A DNA stretch of 64,000 nucleotides. It comes from Nemertoderma westbladi (Eukaryota; Xenacoelomorpha; Nemertodermatida; Nemertodermatidae). A model generated the notes under the pieces. It was not told the origin of the DNA, searched no databases, and worked only from the letters and a program-made list of their open reading frames with translations. Made by a program: the position numbers and the translations under genes. The stretch is from NCBI GenBank assembly GCA_032718475.1, contig JAUCBJ010001059.1, positions 1 to 64,000 of the forward strand. The letters are read 5' to 3'. This document shows, in pieces, positions 31,267-43,800 of this stretch (positions are counted from its first letter, which is position 1; the number at the start of each line of letters is the position of its first letter).

Positions 31267-32434
31267 AACTGCTATTGCATTTGGTGTGAAAATGGCACAA
31301 TGTGCATTACTTGAGTATATAATACTACAGACTCAGTCAGTCAGTATCAGTATACTCGTCATTAATATATATTTCAAAATGGTGTAATTATACATTTAAT
31401 TCATTAAAATAATAATTCGTTTTTAAAAAATGACAGAAGGGTTTTACAATTATAATATAATTGTACCTCCCCATCCCAAATAGTGGCAATACGCAAAGGC
31501 TTCGCCTATTTCGGTTTAAACTTCTAACTATGTGGATTGAGGCAGAGTGGCATTGAAATCGCGAGAAATACCTGATCAGCAGCTGCTCGTAGATGGGGTG
31601 TAGAAAACGATGAACATCGGCCATATTAGCGTAGGGACTAGCATGAAAATCCTTAGTAATTATATCAAAACGGTGGACATGAATAGATGAAACACACACC
31701 ATGCTCCGGAATATAATGCCTTAATTCCATACAGAGGTAGTTTCACTTTATTTCACAGTTTCTCCGAATTGTTATTTTCGTTTTCATTCTTTAGCTACAA
31801 CCTTTTGAATAAGGTGTTTCCATCGATATTGCACCAGTTCCACCTAAGTTATTCCTCAACCTCACAGTGTTCTGTTTGCACCCATCGAAAGCTATTCCAA
31901 ATAAGTAACACAATCTGCCAGTAGTATAAATCTAAAGAACCTAAAGATTGACCTAAAGATTGAAGCGAAAATAAAAGTTCTGACTCACCCAGAGGAAGGA
32001 GGTCAAAACATAACGATTCAAATGAAATGCGATTCCATTAGATTTGTTTACAATATTTATATTACACGAGAACACGACAGTGAACAAAGACAATATTCTG
32101 GGGCATGGCGCCAATAAATAAAACAATTTATATTAAGTATTTTATTTAACGTTTATTTTTACATTCAAATTATTATACAAAGTAATTTTATATTTTATAC
32201 AACTAAAATATTTATATAAAGCAAATAATAGAAATACAATACTGCACAGCACACTCTGTTGCTAAAGTACCGTATTCTTTGGAAATATTAAGTAATTTGG
32301 AAAAAAATAAAATATTAAGTAATTTGGAAATAATTAAATTAATATAAAAATACAAAACTCACACTAATGACTAATTAAGTATTATTTGTTTTAATTTATA
32401 AACAAAGACAACTATAAAGATTATGATCCCCGGC
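31267..32434. other. Intergenic DNA between RUFY-like and WDR31-like genes
   Basis: Non-coding, with a copy of a dispersed repeat at 31785-32035. The left end of the WDR31-like 3' UTR must lie here; AATAAA words on minus occur near 32145-32160. Confidence 0.45.
31785..32035 (-). repeat. Dispersed repeat family, copy C
   Basis: The minus strand reads GGGTGAGTCAGAACTTTTAT followed by CAATCTTTAGG, matching copies A and B. On the plus strand the left part also has CATTCTTTAGCTACAA, so this copy looks like two halves facing each other. Confidence 0.45.
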
Positions 32435-33520
32435 TCAGTATTCGGCGGTTTGTCGGAGCGTCACACCGGCATTATCGTAATCGCACTCGCGCAATTCGAG
32501 TATCTGAACCCCGGCGTTGGTTGTCCCGCAACAGAGGCCGCCGCTGGAGACCTTGCAGACGGAAGTAAGCGGCCCGCCCAACGGCAACGACAAGCAGACC
32601 AACTCCCCGGGACTCAACTCCGGATCCCAAACCCGGATCGAGGAATCTTTACTGACGGAGACGAGGAATCCACGGGAGAGGAAAGCGCAACCGGTCGTCG
32701 ATTGTCGGTGTCCGCGATACTCACGGAGCAGTCTGCCGCCCCGGACGTCGTACAAAGAGACCTCGCAACCCCGTCCGTCGAACCCGTTGCACGTAGTAGC
32801 GCAGTAACGCCCATCCTCACTCACCGAGCAACTCATCTCGATGTACTGCTTCCGAGGAAATTCCACCGCAACATCGACGGTCCGCGAGTCCCAGAGACGC
32901 AGCGCTTTATCCTCGCTGGTCTGCGCCACCGTGTGGTCGCAGTTCGGGAACCAGGTCAACGCAGTCACTAGATTCCGCGAGATCTCGCGTTTACCCAACT
33001 CACATCCGGTCTCCACATCCCACAAACGCACAGAATGGTCTCGCGAACCAGACATAAGTTTACTATTGTCCGTCGGACTGACAGCCAAACCGAACACCGC
33101 GAACTCGTGTCCTTCAAACTGTCTCGATTGTCCATCGCCGGAGTTTAAATCCCACATTCTAATTGCTTTATCCCGACCTCCGCTGAACAGAACACGTTTT
33201 TTATCTCCATACGCGAGGCAACATATTTCTTTTGTGTGGCCACAGAGATTGAGCAGTGACCGACCGGTTTTAGTGTCGAACACGACGGCCGTATTATCCG
33301 AACTACCAGAGGCGACGACACCGTCGTATAAACCGCATAAACACGTTATTGCGTCAGTGTGGACGCGCGTGTAGGAGTTGAAGGCCGGCGCGGAGCTATT
33401 AACTCCGTACTTACGAATACTGCAGGTGGACTTTGTGGTTTTTGTTTCATCTTTTAAAGGTCGAGCGTTTCGGCTTCTTCCAAATAAACGCTCAAGAAAC
33501 AAGAAATTGTGTTTACACAT
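32435..33520 (-). CDS. WDR31: WD repeat-containing protein 31 homologue
   Basis: A 361-residue single-exon frame made of WD40 repeats, close in length to human WDR31 (about 367). Recognisable pieces include SGGRDKAIRMWDLNS, SGSRDHSVRLWDVETG, QTSEDKALRLWDSR and CNGFDGRGCEVSLYDVR. The last two match diagnostic WDR31 segments rather than generic WD40 ones. A seven-bladed propeller is likely. WDR31 has been linked to cilia, which I take from family knowledge. The start is the ATG at 33520, which gives the family's length with an N-terminal extension before the first blade. The lack of introns and GC-rich composition resemble its neighbour, the RUFY-like gene on the same strand. Confidence 0.87.
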   Translation of the reverse strand: MCKHNFLFLERLFGRSRNARPLKDETKTTKSTCSIRKYGVNSSAPAFNSYTRVHTDAITCLCGLYDGVVASGSSDNTAVVFDTKTGRSLLNLCGHTKEICCLAYGDKKRVLFSGGRDKAIRMWDLNSGDGQSRQFEGHEFAVFGLAVSPTDNSKLMSGSRDHSVRLWDVETGCELGKREISRNLVTALTWFPNCDHTVAQTSEDKALRLWDSRTVDVAVEFPRKQYIEMSCSVSEDGRYCATTCNGFDGRGCEVSLYDVRGGRLLREYRGHRQSTTGCAFLSRGFLVSVSKDSSIRVWDPELSPGELVCLSLPLGGPLTSVCKVSSGGLCCGTTNAGVQILELRECDYDNAGVTLRQTAEY

Positions 33521-33858
33521 TTTTTAATCGTTTACCGGTCACCGGTCTGCCGGTACCCGTTTACCGGTTGAATGTAGGCCTATTCAAAGAGAGGCATTTC
33601 ATTACACTGCATCATGCATTAGGCCTACACATTGCTGCATTATTTTGTATTACCGCATTACCGGTAACCACTGATAACATGATAAAGGCCCATGCAGAGT
33701 ATGGCATTACGACGGTCTGATGGTTAACGCGGGTGAACTCACAGATGAATCTGTTTGATGATTTGAGGATGTGACAATGAATATGTAACTGAATGAATAT
33801 AAATGAATATAATAAAAACAATAAATGATAAAACAATGAATATAAAATGAATATGCCG
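33521..33858. other. Upstream of the WDR31-like gene
   Basis: Non-coding; expected to carry the promoter of the minus-strand WDR31-like gene. ACCGGT palindromes cluster at 33534-33568. Confidence 0.35.
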
Positions 33859-34060
33859 TGATGTTTTCTTATTGGATAGAATAAGTAGTGATTTTTTCTT
33901 ATTGGTCAAGAGTATAAAGTAATGATTTTTTCTTATTGGTCAAGAGTAAGTAGTGATTTTTTTCTGATTGGTCAAGAGTAAGTAGTGATTTTTTTTTATT
34001 GGCTAGAGTAAGTAACGATTTTTCTTATTGATTAATAAATAAGTAGCGATTTTTTTTTAT
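33859..34060 (+). repeat. ~30-bp tandem repeat with 'TTTTTCTTATTGGTCAAGAG'
   Basis: Six or seven imperfect copies containing 'cttattgg', 'agagtaagtagtgatttt'. CCAAT boxes (ATTGG) recur once per unit. Confidence 0.8.
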
Positions 34061-34189
34061 TTGAAAAAAAATTTTTTTTGCATTGATTAAGTCTAGTTCG
34101 CTTTATGAATAGTTTATGGTTATGTCCTCTGAGACCGGGTCTAGAGGGGCGTGTAAAAAAATCATCAAAATTAAGGTCGATTAAATTTC

Positions 34190-35300
34190 GTTCAATGGAA
34201 TATACCATTACCAAACATAATACGCCTTAGTTCAAGAGGTTGTAACACGAGAAAGTTGAGTCGGTCGAGGTAGCTACTATAGGACAAACCGCACCGCAAA
34301 TAAAGTCTACGTGTAAAATATCTTTGTACATTATCAACCAAGTCTATAGACGTTAATAAGAATGTGGACCAAACAGGAGTACAACATTCCAATAAAGGCC
34401 GGACGTATGATTTATACGGTCTTATAAGAGCTACCATGTTCTTGGTGTAAAAACAATGAAAAAGCATATTTACAATTTTGTAGGCTTTGGCTACTTGTTC
34501 GCGGCAATACTTAACGAACTTTAGATTATTGGAAATTGTAACTCCTAAATCTTTACAGTGAGATTCCTCCCTTATATTCTTATTGTAAAGACAGTAAGAG
34601 GTACGCACATTATTGTTACCGAAATAAAGCACTTGGCACTTACAGTATGAGGGGCAATGGTGAGTTGCCATTCACTTGTCCAGTGCTCTAATGCTGAACT
34701 TAAAACGTGAGTTAACAGAGAGAGCGAATAATTTAGCATCATCAGCAAATAATTTGCACGATACAGGGTAAACATTTTCAGGTAAGTCATTAATGAACAG
34801 TAAAAATAATAATGGTCCTAAAACTGTACCCTGTGGGGTACCCGAAATAACTTTACAATAATTCGAATAACTATTTTCAACTAGTACACGTTGAGTACGA
34901 TTGGAAAGAAATGCTGTCAACCAAGCAATAAGATTTCCGCTAATTCCATAACTGGAAAGCTTAGCTAAAAGCATACTTTGTACTACTGAATCGAATGCCT
35001 TTGCGAAGTCAATGTAAACTACGTCAAAGGCGTCGCCATTATCAACCATTTTATACCATTCATTAACGGATTCCAATAACTGAGTACATGTATATTTGTG
35101 CTTTAAAAACCGTGCTGTGCCTTTGTAATTAACTTGTTCCTAAGTAAATATTCAGATAACTCATATATAATACACATTTCCCTTAACTTACAGGATATAC
35201 TCTACTGTACAAGTTAATGAAATAGGCCGGTAGTTGTAGGGATCAGATAAATTGCCTTTTTTAAACAGCCTTGGTACATACCAAACAGCCTTTTTTAAAC
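34190..35300 (-). pseudogene. LINE reverse transcriptase remnant (Jockey/CR1-like)
   Basis: Minus-strand frames encode FKKGNLSDPYNYRPISLTCT, QHGFLKHKYTCTQLL, YIDFAKAFDSV, GTPQGTVLGPLLFLLFINDL, the catalytic CKLFADDAKLF and a C-terminal part (YKSYVRPLLECCTPVW). The frame is broken around 34672-34720, where the best reading (ALEHWTSEWQLTIAP) is shifted, and again near 35190. No endonuclease part is present. It differs from the other LINE remnants here, so a second family. Confidence 0.85.
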
Positions 35301-36120
35301 ATGGAAGTGAATCGCATGTATAATGAAATACTTACAAAGATACTGTAAGATATGATTCACATTATAATCTAATGCTCTGACTTCCAAGCGTAAGACAGGC
35401 GATTCTAATGATATCGGGTGATCTGAATCGCTACTTCTAAAATCACAAGAAAAACGTCAATCGCATCAGTATCACATTCGATTCGCAAGGATATTTTTCA
35501 ATGGGATGTGGGATGTTATCTCCATTGCCAGTCTGCCTTTTCAATAATAACTTCCACACGTTACCACGTTATTGGAATTGGACCCATCGCTAACTCTCCC
35601 GCAATACTTAAAATAACATTTGAAATAATATTGTATGTTGTGAGCCCAAATTCTAGTACAGTACATACTGTATATTGTGCGCACAACTAATACTTCATTA
35701 TCATTTTGCGGTTAGACAGTTGACTTTTAATTGGTTAATACTGTAGCCTATCCAAAACAATGAATTTCATTTGTATTAAGTATTTGTCAGAGACTGATGG
35801 AGTTACGGAATTAAACAACAAATTTAATGCTGATGGAAATGTAGCGTTAGCTCCAAATAGGTATACGTTACGTAGAAAATAGATATATAGTACATGCAGC
35901 TATTACTGTAATATACACTCAGGACCAGCGCTGTACTGTAATGTACACTCTGCCCTATCAGCTGATCAGAAGGAGTACAACAACTGTCGGTATAACCACC
36001 ACTACAACACTAGTCAGTTCAGCAGTTGCCAGTACAGCGCAGAAGGGCTGTAGGGCCTACACTCTGCACTCCGTGTACGGTAGGACGAGTCGTTGTTAGA
36101 TCTGTAGATACAACAGCAGA
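35301..36120. other. Non-coding DNA upstream of the thioredoxin gene
   Basis: No gene is visible. The 3' end of this stretch should be the promoter and 5' UTR of the plus-strand TXN2-like gene. Confidence 0.4.
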
Positions 36121-36401
36121 ATGGCATTATTCGTATCTGGAAGAGTCGCCGAACAGAGATTCGTAATGACATCAACGACTAGACTGTCACCCACTAACAG
36201 GTTGATTGATTGCACGAGGAGAACTTCATCTACTTTAGATAATAATAAAATTACCCGGGTAACATCTCTACCGAGTTTGAGTTTGTTAAAGACGCCCTTA
36301 CCCCCGTGTTGGTTATTGAGATATTCCGGTACGGGTATATTAAATCTTTCGGGATGTACCAATCGATCCTGGCCAACGCTATGCAACTCTAACTCGATAA
36401 T
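36121..36401 (+). CDS. TXN2: TXN2-like exon 1 (putative targeting sequence)
   Basis: ATG at 36121 begins MALFVSGRVAEQRFVMTSTT. The donor AT|GTTAGT at 36401/36402 is phase 2, exactly what the next acceptor needs. At 93 codons it is longer than the usual presequence, so a shorter or different first exon is possible. Confidence 0.6.
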
Positions 36402-39400
36402 GTTAGTTAACACTGTAACAGTACAGCCTGACAGCAGTATGCTGGTATTAGAGTAGGCCTATGCACTCTATGCAGTAAATGGTAAATTATTTCTCATGTA
36501 AAAAAACCCTTTCAATGATAAAATGATATTACTAACTCAGTAACCACAGGTCCACAGCTGCACAGTGTGCACAAATATCGGTAGTTAGCAGTCATAAGTC
36601 TACCACTACGTGGCGGATTCAGTGGGGTTTGACTAAATACGCCACCGACAGGCCGACACCTTTCGCATCCCACCGACAACAAAAGACACAAACCGACAGG
36701 TAAAATCGCAAACCGACAGTCTGACAGTATCTGAGTATGCCGACACCATTGGCAATGTAGTAAACTATTTCAGTACATGATTATACAATTCTGCAATTTT
36801 AATTTCCAGTCAAAATATTTATAACAAAGTATATTGTCCACTGTCGGCCTGTTGTAGATGGTGTAATTACTAATTAATTAGTCATCATCATGGCTTATGG
36901 CAGTATGGGGATACAAAAAGGGTTGAATATTTATGACTTATGAAGTGGCCATCCTTGGGTGTTTGTTTCACATCCCTTCCTTTTAGGTAACATCCAAGAG
37001 AGAAAGGAGCTTCCGTTGTTTCGTATTTCACTTCCTTCATGTTCACGTCATCACGTCATGTAGGTAAAAAATACCAATTACTGCACACAATTGTTCAGCT
37101 ATATGAAAAGTAATAAATTCCAAAGATAGTTCCGCGCCCAGGTTACCAGGGTCACCTCCTTTGACTACTCTATGATAAAGTAATAAACTGACTTATGTAA
37201 ATGTTGGTTATGCAACCAGCCTGCAACATCAGTGCAACATTATCAGTCATGCCGCAATATACCGCAATTCCAGTCCTCTCTACGGGTTGCCCCCTTCTTA
37301 ATGACGCTCAACAGAGTAAGAGATGTAACTAAATAACAATTTTAGATTTTACATATTATTTATTTATTTATTTCTAATTTTTATATTTCATCAGTCAGTT
37401 GTTCCGTATATTTTATCAGTCAGTTGTTCTGTATATTTTATCAGTCAGTTACTCCGTATATTTTATCAGTTGTAAGTAATTAATAAGTCGGTTGAACGGT
37501 ATATTTTATCATCAGTTGTTCCGTATATTTGACCAGTCAGTTTCATTTGTTCCGCATATTTTATCAGTCAGAGTTATTCAACATATTGCAACATCGACAT
37601 CGACGAATATTCCTTATATGTTGTGCTATATTTGAAAATATTCATATGTATGAATAAAAAAAAATAATAATAATAAATTTCGGCATTGTATCCTACATAC
37701 TATACTGAAGGTCAGAGTACAGGAACGAAAACCGCAGAAATATACCACCGACAACAGTCAACAATCTGACTAGTGACTTACCCTCGAAAACAAATAATAA
37801 TAGCAATACACCGATATATGAAAAACGTTAATGATTTTAATTAACCATTAGGCCTACGTTATGAAATAGGGCCTATAATAATTTAAAACATAGTTTATGA
37901 AGGCGGTATTATATTTTAAAGAAATTATGATGACTAATGACACCACCCTGCCATTGACAACAGGCTGACAGTGGACAATATACTTTGTTATAAATATTTG
38001 GACTGGAAATTAAAATTGTATAATAATTTACTGAAATAGTTTACTAACATTGCCAAACGTGTCGGCATACTCTGATACTGCCGGTTTGCGAATTTACCTG
38101 TCGGCTTGCGTCGGTTTGTGTCTTTGGTTGTCGGTGGTATGGGAAAGGTGTCGGTGGTTGTCGGTGGCGTATTTAATTTAGTCAAACCCATTCAGTGGCT
38201 GGGGGGGGGGGGGGGGGGGGGGGCATCGGTGCTCCACTACCACTAACAAACCTGCAAACATGGAACTGGAACTTTGCAAATGCGTGAATTTCAGAAACAA
38301 ACACTTTTTTCAGTTGCTATTTAATTTCTGAATTAATCGTATCAATTACTGGTCTGTCGGTAGCGACGGTACTGCTACAAGTAGCAATTGATAATTAAAA
38401 GTAAAAGTAGTAATTGGGGTGGGGGCGGGGCCTGGGGTATTGAAATATGTTGTGCGGGCCGCGCACCCATTCCCAGAGCGCTAAAAACCTTGCTCCTCCA
38501 CCTCCACTGACTGTTGACTATACAGCGTAGGCCTATTTATTGCAGGGGGGTCTATTCCACGACTATATTGTATATTTAATTGTCAGTAATTTTAACTGGT
38601 AGTTTTCATCTCCATTAGGAACTACACAACGTCAGCTAAACCCACGTCATTCGTTGTTCAGGACCAAGATGATTTTAAGGAGAAGGTTCTAAAAAACACA
38701 GATCGTTTAGTTCTGGTCGACTTCTTTGCAACGTAAGTGTTAATCTGTAATCTGATCCTTCTACCTAATTGTTCCATATCCGTGTTCTACCTGATTGTTC
38801 TCTATCTGCGATCTATACCTACCTAATGTGGTGTTATGTGGTGGCTTAGGGGGGTATGTGGTGTTACCATCACCCCATCGTCATTATGATGATATAAGGA
38901 CATGTGTAAAACATTATTTATTATTAAATTATGATAAGAATGGTGCAAGGACTCCCCATAAAACTTTGAACTTCAAACTTATAGATTGTGGTAGATATTT
39001 TCCACCTTCTCTACTGGGGCAACACTAGTTCAGTTGGTGAGTAGCCCACAATGAGAACCACATTAGGAAACTTCTTAGCAAGTCTTCCAGAACATGAGAA
39101 GTGGCAAGGGATGATGCGGACGCGGTTGGAGATATTTGGATTTTGTCCAATGCTGTATATGCAGTTGGATTCATCGATAGACCAATTCCGCCATTACCAC
39201 TATCATCAGCTGCTGATGTGAAGGCAATTCCGGACCTCGCCAGTCTGCATTCGGGGCTCTTGAATTCCCACTGCGCCAAGGGAAAGCTTGGCTTCCATGG
39301 TCGCATTGGGGACCCGAGTGTTAACTGATTGTACCATATCTGCGTTATATACCTCTACCTTCTACCTGACGTACCAGAACCCTCCGCTACGTGTTTGTTA

Positions 39401-39912
39401 CGGTAAGGCAGCCGCATTATTAACAAACTAAGTTTCTATCGAGGAGGTCCTCCGATCTGCTCAGTTGATTTTTACGATTTTGCCTCAGGACATTTTCTAA
39501 ATCATAAAACTGCTAAGTAGGGAGAGAAAGCGTGAAAGAAGTGTTTCATGTAGATTTACTCGTATAAAACACGAAGCCCAATGGCTTGCAAGTACATGTA
39601 CAAGTAGTTGTTAGGTGTAGACAACTAGGTTAACGTATAACGGGGATATACGGATTAGGTTGTATTTCTCTTTCCAGATGGTGCGGTCCATGCAAACTTC
39701 TTGGACCTAGATTGGAGCAGGCTGTAGCTAACAACCCCGACACCGTTGTACTGGCGAAGGTAGATGTGGACGAACTGGGGGACCTGGCCATGGAGTACAA
39801 TATATCCTCCGTCCCGGCTGTTTTCGCTTTCAGGAAGGGCCAAGTTGTCGGGAAGTTTGTGGGAGTTACGACTTTACAAGAGCTTCAACAGTTTATAGAC
39901 GCGCGGAGTTAG
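36121..39912 (+). CDS. TXN2: Mitochondrial thioredoxin (TXN2-like), three exons
   Basis: Three exons (36121-36401, 38619-38732, 39678-39912) join in frame to 209 residues. The redox site WCGPCK (residues 133-138) sits just after the exon 2/3 junction and is followed by LGPRLEQ, VDVDELGDLAMEYNISSVPA (with the cis-proline) and FVGVTTLQEL. LGPRLE and the DLAMEY block favour mitochondrial TXN2 over cytosolic thioredoxin. The protein reduces disulfides in the mitochondrial matrix and is recycled by thioredoxin reductase 2 and NADPH. The first exon encodes a long N-terminus rich in Arg, Ser and Thr with few acids, as in a targeting sequence. The gene converges on NPAT. Exons 2 and 3 are certain; exon 1 rests on phase and composition. 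Confidence 0.85.
36625..38189. mobile_element. Foldback DNA element with ~245-bp inverted repeats in TXN2-like intron 1
   Basis: The ends read GGGTTTGACTAAAT and its reverse complement. The arms (36625-36860 and about 37955-38189) are reverse complements with small indels and share the CACCGACA-rich part. A perfect 8-bp direct repeat ATTCAGTG flanks the element (36617-36624 and 38190-38197). An 8-bp duplication suggests a hAT-like transposase acted on it. No transposase is encoded. Confidence 0.8.
37395..37580 (+). repeat. Imperfect tandem repeat 'ATTTTATCAGTCAGTTGTTCCGT'-type
   Basis: About seven copies at 24-37 bp spacing, within the foldback element. Confidence 0.75.
38201..38223 (+). repeat. 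G homopolymer, 23 bases
   Basis: The longest homopolymer in the window. It begins three bases after the right target duplication of the foldback element. Confidence 0.92.
38619..38732 (+). CDS. TXN2: TXN2-like exon 2
   Basis: Acceptor CCATTAG|GAA; encodes SFVVQDQDDFKEKVL and RLVLVDFFAT. Donor AAC|GTAAGT, phase 2. Confidence 0.88.
38733..39677 (+). other. TXN2-like intron 2
   Basis: The piece at about 39030-39330 is GC-richer, is open on the minus strand (39025-39306, SGIAFTSAADDSGNGGIG) and looks like an inserted gene or transposon scrap I cannot name. Confidence 0.4.
39678..39912 (+). CDS. TXN2: TXN2-like exon 3 (active site and stop)
   Basis: Acceptor TTTCCAG|ATG; the split codon completes T then WCGPCKLLGPRLEQ and runs to LQQFIDARS and a TAG at 39910-39912. 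Confidence 0.93.
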
Positions 39913-40892
39913 GGGGAGTTTCATATTGATGTAGTTCGTTGTGGCGCCGTTCGGGATGCAGTGCGTTGTGCGGATTATGTTGCGTCAAGGGCAGACAACG
40001 TTACGCCAACATAAATAGTTGTGCGATAAAACGTAATAATTATCAATTGTTTTTGTGAGTACCCCATTGCCCTCTGACTGGCTAATAGTAATTTTTTAAC
40101 TGTTCACTGTTGCTAGAGTTTCATTTGATAGCCATACGATTTGAGCAGTCCGCAGATCTTTTTAACAACGAAAGTCTCTATGTTAGTGATTTTATTATAA
40201 ATTTGACACATTTGTAATTTGTATACCCGACTGGCGGTTCGGTTCTAAATTAAGATGGTTTAACAGATGGAATTGTAGATCAAAATAATGTCGGGAAGTT
40301 ACTTTATTACTATAGCGGTCGGTTCCCCTTCATAGTAAATAATTAATTCGTCGTAAAATATGTTTAAATTAAGTAGGACAGCTGGTGTAAGGTTACAGTA
40401 CAGTAGGAACCCAAGCGAATAATAATTATGCTTTTCTATCATAAATTGTTCTTTAATATTTAACAAAATATACTAAATATTCTACAATGAGTTGTATATA
40501 CTCGTACGTAAACTAAACAAACACATAAATGTTTAAAAATAATAACCTATCTTCTTTTACCCAAAAGTCCTCCACAGGGAGGGGGGAGAGGATTCGAACA
40601 AACCTTATGTCGCGGCTATTTCTCCATAAAATTATTTATGCAGAAAATAATTAGTGGTAGATTTGGTCATAATCTGAAAATGATTGAATCTCTTGTCCGA
40701 TGTGCCGCAAAATGAAAAATTAGGTTTTATGCTTAAGATAATGAAATATATTCCCGAGTTAGATGCCCCCCCCCCCCCCCCTCCCCCCCACCCCCCCTCC
40801 CCCGGGTAGATACGGTTTACATCTTAAAGATAAACATAAAATACTAACTGGATGACCCGGGCCCAGGCCCTGCAATTATCTGCAGAACTTCA
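39913..40892. other. Intergenic DNA between convergent TXN2-like and NPAT-like genes
   Basis: It must contain both 3' ends. A C-rich tract (40766-40803) has runs of 16, 7, 7 and 5 C. No gene is visible. Confidence 0.5.
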
Positions 40893-43800
40893 TCACGAAT
40901 AGTCAATTGAGTCTAGAAATGAGTCAATCTCTGAGTCAGTCATAGTCCGTGGCAATGTGGGCAAAAGGGGGATCAGTGGTGACAAAGACATCTGGGACCT
41001 GGTAACCGCATTATGGGTGTTTGGGCTCGCCGCAATCCTGGGCTTTGGTCTCAGCACCAAACTCTTGCTGTGTGGTTCAGCTACAGTCGGTTGCTTTGGT
41101 TTCGTTACAGTCTGGGCGAGCGTGCCAGGGGTACTGCAACCTACCAGCCCCCGCTGGGATAACTTAGACGGGTTGCCACAGACACCAGGCGAAGCTTTTC
41201 CGTTCTCCGCCGCTGACCTAAGCAATCTATTTGGCACATTTTTTCCATTCGAAATATTTTCGGCATTTCGTCCGTCTCCTTTATTATTCCGCTGTAACCG
41301 CAGTCCCGACGTGGAGGAACTCATCTTCGTAACCGTCGATTTATCCCCAACCAACGTGACGACGTCGTTGGGGGTGGATTGCCGAACTCGGACGTCGTCA
41401 ACTGAACGCCGATATCGCGATCTAGGGGAACCCTTTACTGAGTGACCCTTAATATTCCTACCTCGAGAGAATTCGTTCCCAACCGCTGATGTACCCAAAC
41501 TATCGTTCTTGCTTCCCTTAGGGGATGGTAACTTTGCTATGACTACTGATAACGGAGTAGTAGCTATAGAAGTATTTTCAGTTTCATTGACACCTACATC
41601 ATCGGCACCACCTGTAAATGATGATAAAATCGACTTTAAATTAAGTTTACCTCTCGTCGACTGCGGTAGATTCTCTTTAACTCCACTGCTATCAACATTT
41701 CCGGGTTGACGTTCTACACTTTTACTTTTTCCCTTTGCTTTGTAGGCTATCATGAGTTTTTTAGGACGTCCAACTGGTCTACTAGACCTAACCGGCACAG
41801 AGCTACCACTGGAATTGCGTCTATTCTTCCCTGGACTGCTAGACTTTAGTCGTTTTGGTTTTCTTCTAGATTTCCTAGGACTCGCACAATGTTTATTGCT
41901 TTGGTTATCGGTAGGCACTTCAATACGCCGAACTGTCTTCACGTCAGTGTAATATTTCTCCAAACAACCTTTAACAATCTTTGTTTTGTGACGGCCGGAC
42001 TTGGTGGACCCACCCGATGCACCGCTTACGATCCTCTTCATAATCCGACGCTGAGCTTTCATTTTCTCGAACATTCTTGTCGGCGTAGGTTTGATGCGAT
42101 CGTATGAAAGAACAGCAGCGTTATCAATTATGATGCACTCATCGCTTATTTGTTTCGAAGTAATATTCCCTTCCTCATCACCTGTACCAAGTAAATAAAC
42201 AACTTTATTGCCATTTTTCGAACAATTGGGATCTACGTTATTTTGAATATTGTTATGACTCCCTGTTTCTAAAGTAAAGGAGTCAACCTGGTCTGGTTTT
42301 CTGTACGCAAATTCATCAGATGCCACGTCTGATATAACGTGCTCCTTACAGATAGAAGCCCGGACGTTGGGTGCTGCTGTAAGTTCAACCTTCTCTCGAA
42401 ACTGATCTGAATAAATAGAAGTTAGCCAAGCCGGCATAGACGACAGATCAGACCACGAGTTTAACTCCCTATCTTTAGAAAAAGAATTAAAATTCCCTCC
42501 TGTTGGTTTTACTAACGCGTCAAATTCCGCAAAGAATAAATCAGATTTGCAACTTTTAGTACCTCTTGCACTGTCCGATGTTTCGTCCAACACACTAGCA
42601 CCGGTCTGTGGGATATCATCGTCGCTGCATTCAACTTCCGTGTATATAGAAACCGGAGACAATGGAATACACTTTGTTTGAGATAAATCGAAAGATGAAA
42701 GTTCATTGAAACGTTGAGAGTTTAAGTTGACAGAGTTACTTAACATTGTCGGTGACTGAGGGGAACTATCTTTAGAAGATTTACATGCTGCGTTTGTATC
42801 TAGACGACCGTTGCTATTGGTAACTGGTTTCAATCCCAAACATAGTAAGTATTCCTGCTTCCTCATCCCTGCACCATAATAATCATTTACTGCTGACAGA
42901 GTTTCATTCGGTGTCTCACAAGGAATAGGAGAAGCAGGAGATTCCTCTGGAAAGGAAACTCCACGAGATTCCGCTGCGACTCTGTCAGTTGTTTTATTGT
43001 TTCTCATACTTTCCCGTTCGATGTTATGGCCTATTGATTGATTCTCATTACAATCGATAAGAACAACTCTCAGATCCTTGAGTGTAGAATTATCCTGGCA
43101 GAGAGGTATATTTACGGGCGACCGCCGGATAAAAACCTCAGACTGTTGTTGTGGCAACGATGGCGGTGAATGTGTGTTCTCTATGTGATCGATACAATCA
43201 GTTAATGTACCAGCGTGGCTGGTGATGAGGCCAGCCCCAGCTCGCATTGTTTGCTGTTCCATAGGTTGCACCTGATTTGGTTCCAAATGAATGGAGTGGA
43301 CCTGATTTGGTACTAACTGAATAGGTTGCACCTGATTTGGTCCCACGCCCAATAGAATGGGTTGCACCAGTGTGGTTTGACCATTGGGTGGAATATTCGC
43401 AACGGTAAGTGAAGGAGAGGCCAGTGGCAGTTCGCGAACAACTACTGCATTCGGTGGTTTACTGACAATGGTCGCTAGGCGGGGTTTCTTTGATTCGGGA
43501 AGTTGTTCAACAGCTCGACGCTTCCGAGTGGATTTTCTTGGTTGGGAAGTGACTCTTCCAGTTAGTCCTTCCGCTGTTGTAGAGACCATAGGACCACCAC
43601 TAGATGCATCTATACCGTCTCCCATTACATTAGGGTTAGAGTAACAAAGAGGAATATAAGAAGCCGTCCCAGTGGAACATAAATCCAAAGATCTGTCTTG
43701 AAGGTAATAATTAAAATATATATTGGTGAATTGATCGCTAATATATGAACTGGTTGCTGTTGTGGTTGTTGTCACGTCTGTTTCAGTGGAACTTCCGGTG

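Noticed and set aside
36096-36413. Minus-strand frame of 105 residues over TXN2-like exon 1
   Set aside because: No recognisable motif, and the opposite strand gives a phase-compatible first exon for thioredoxin. It cannot be fully excluded.
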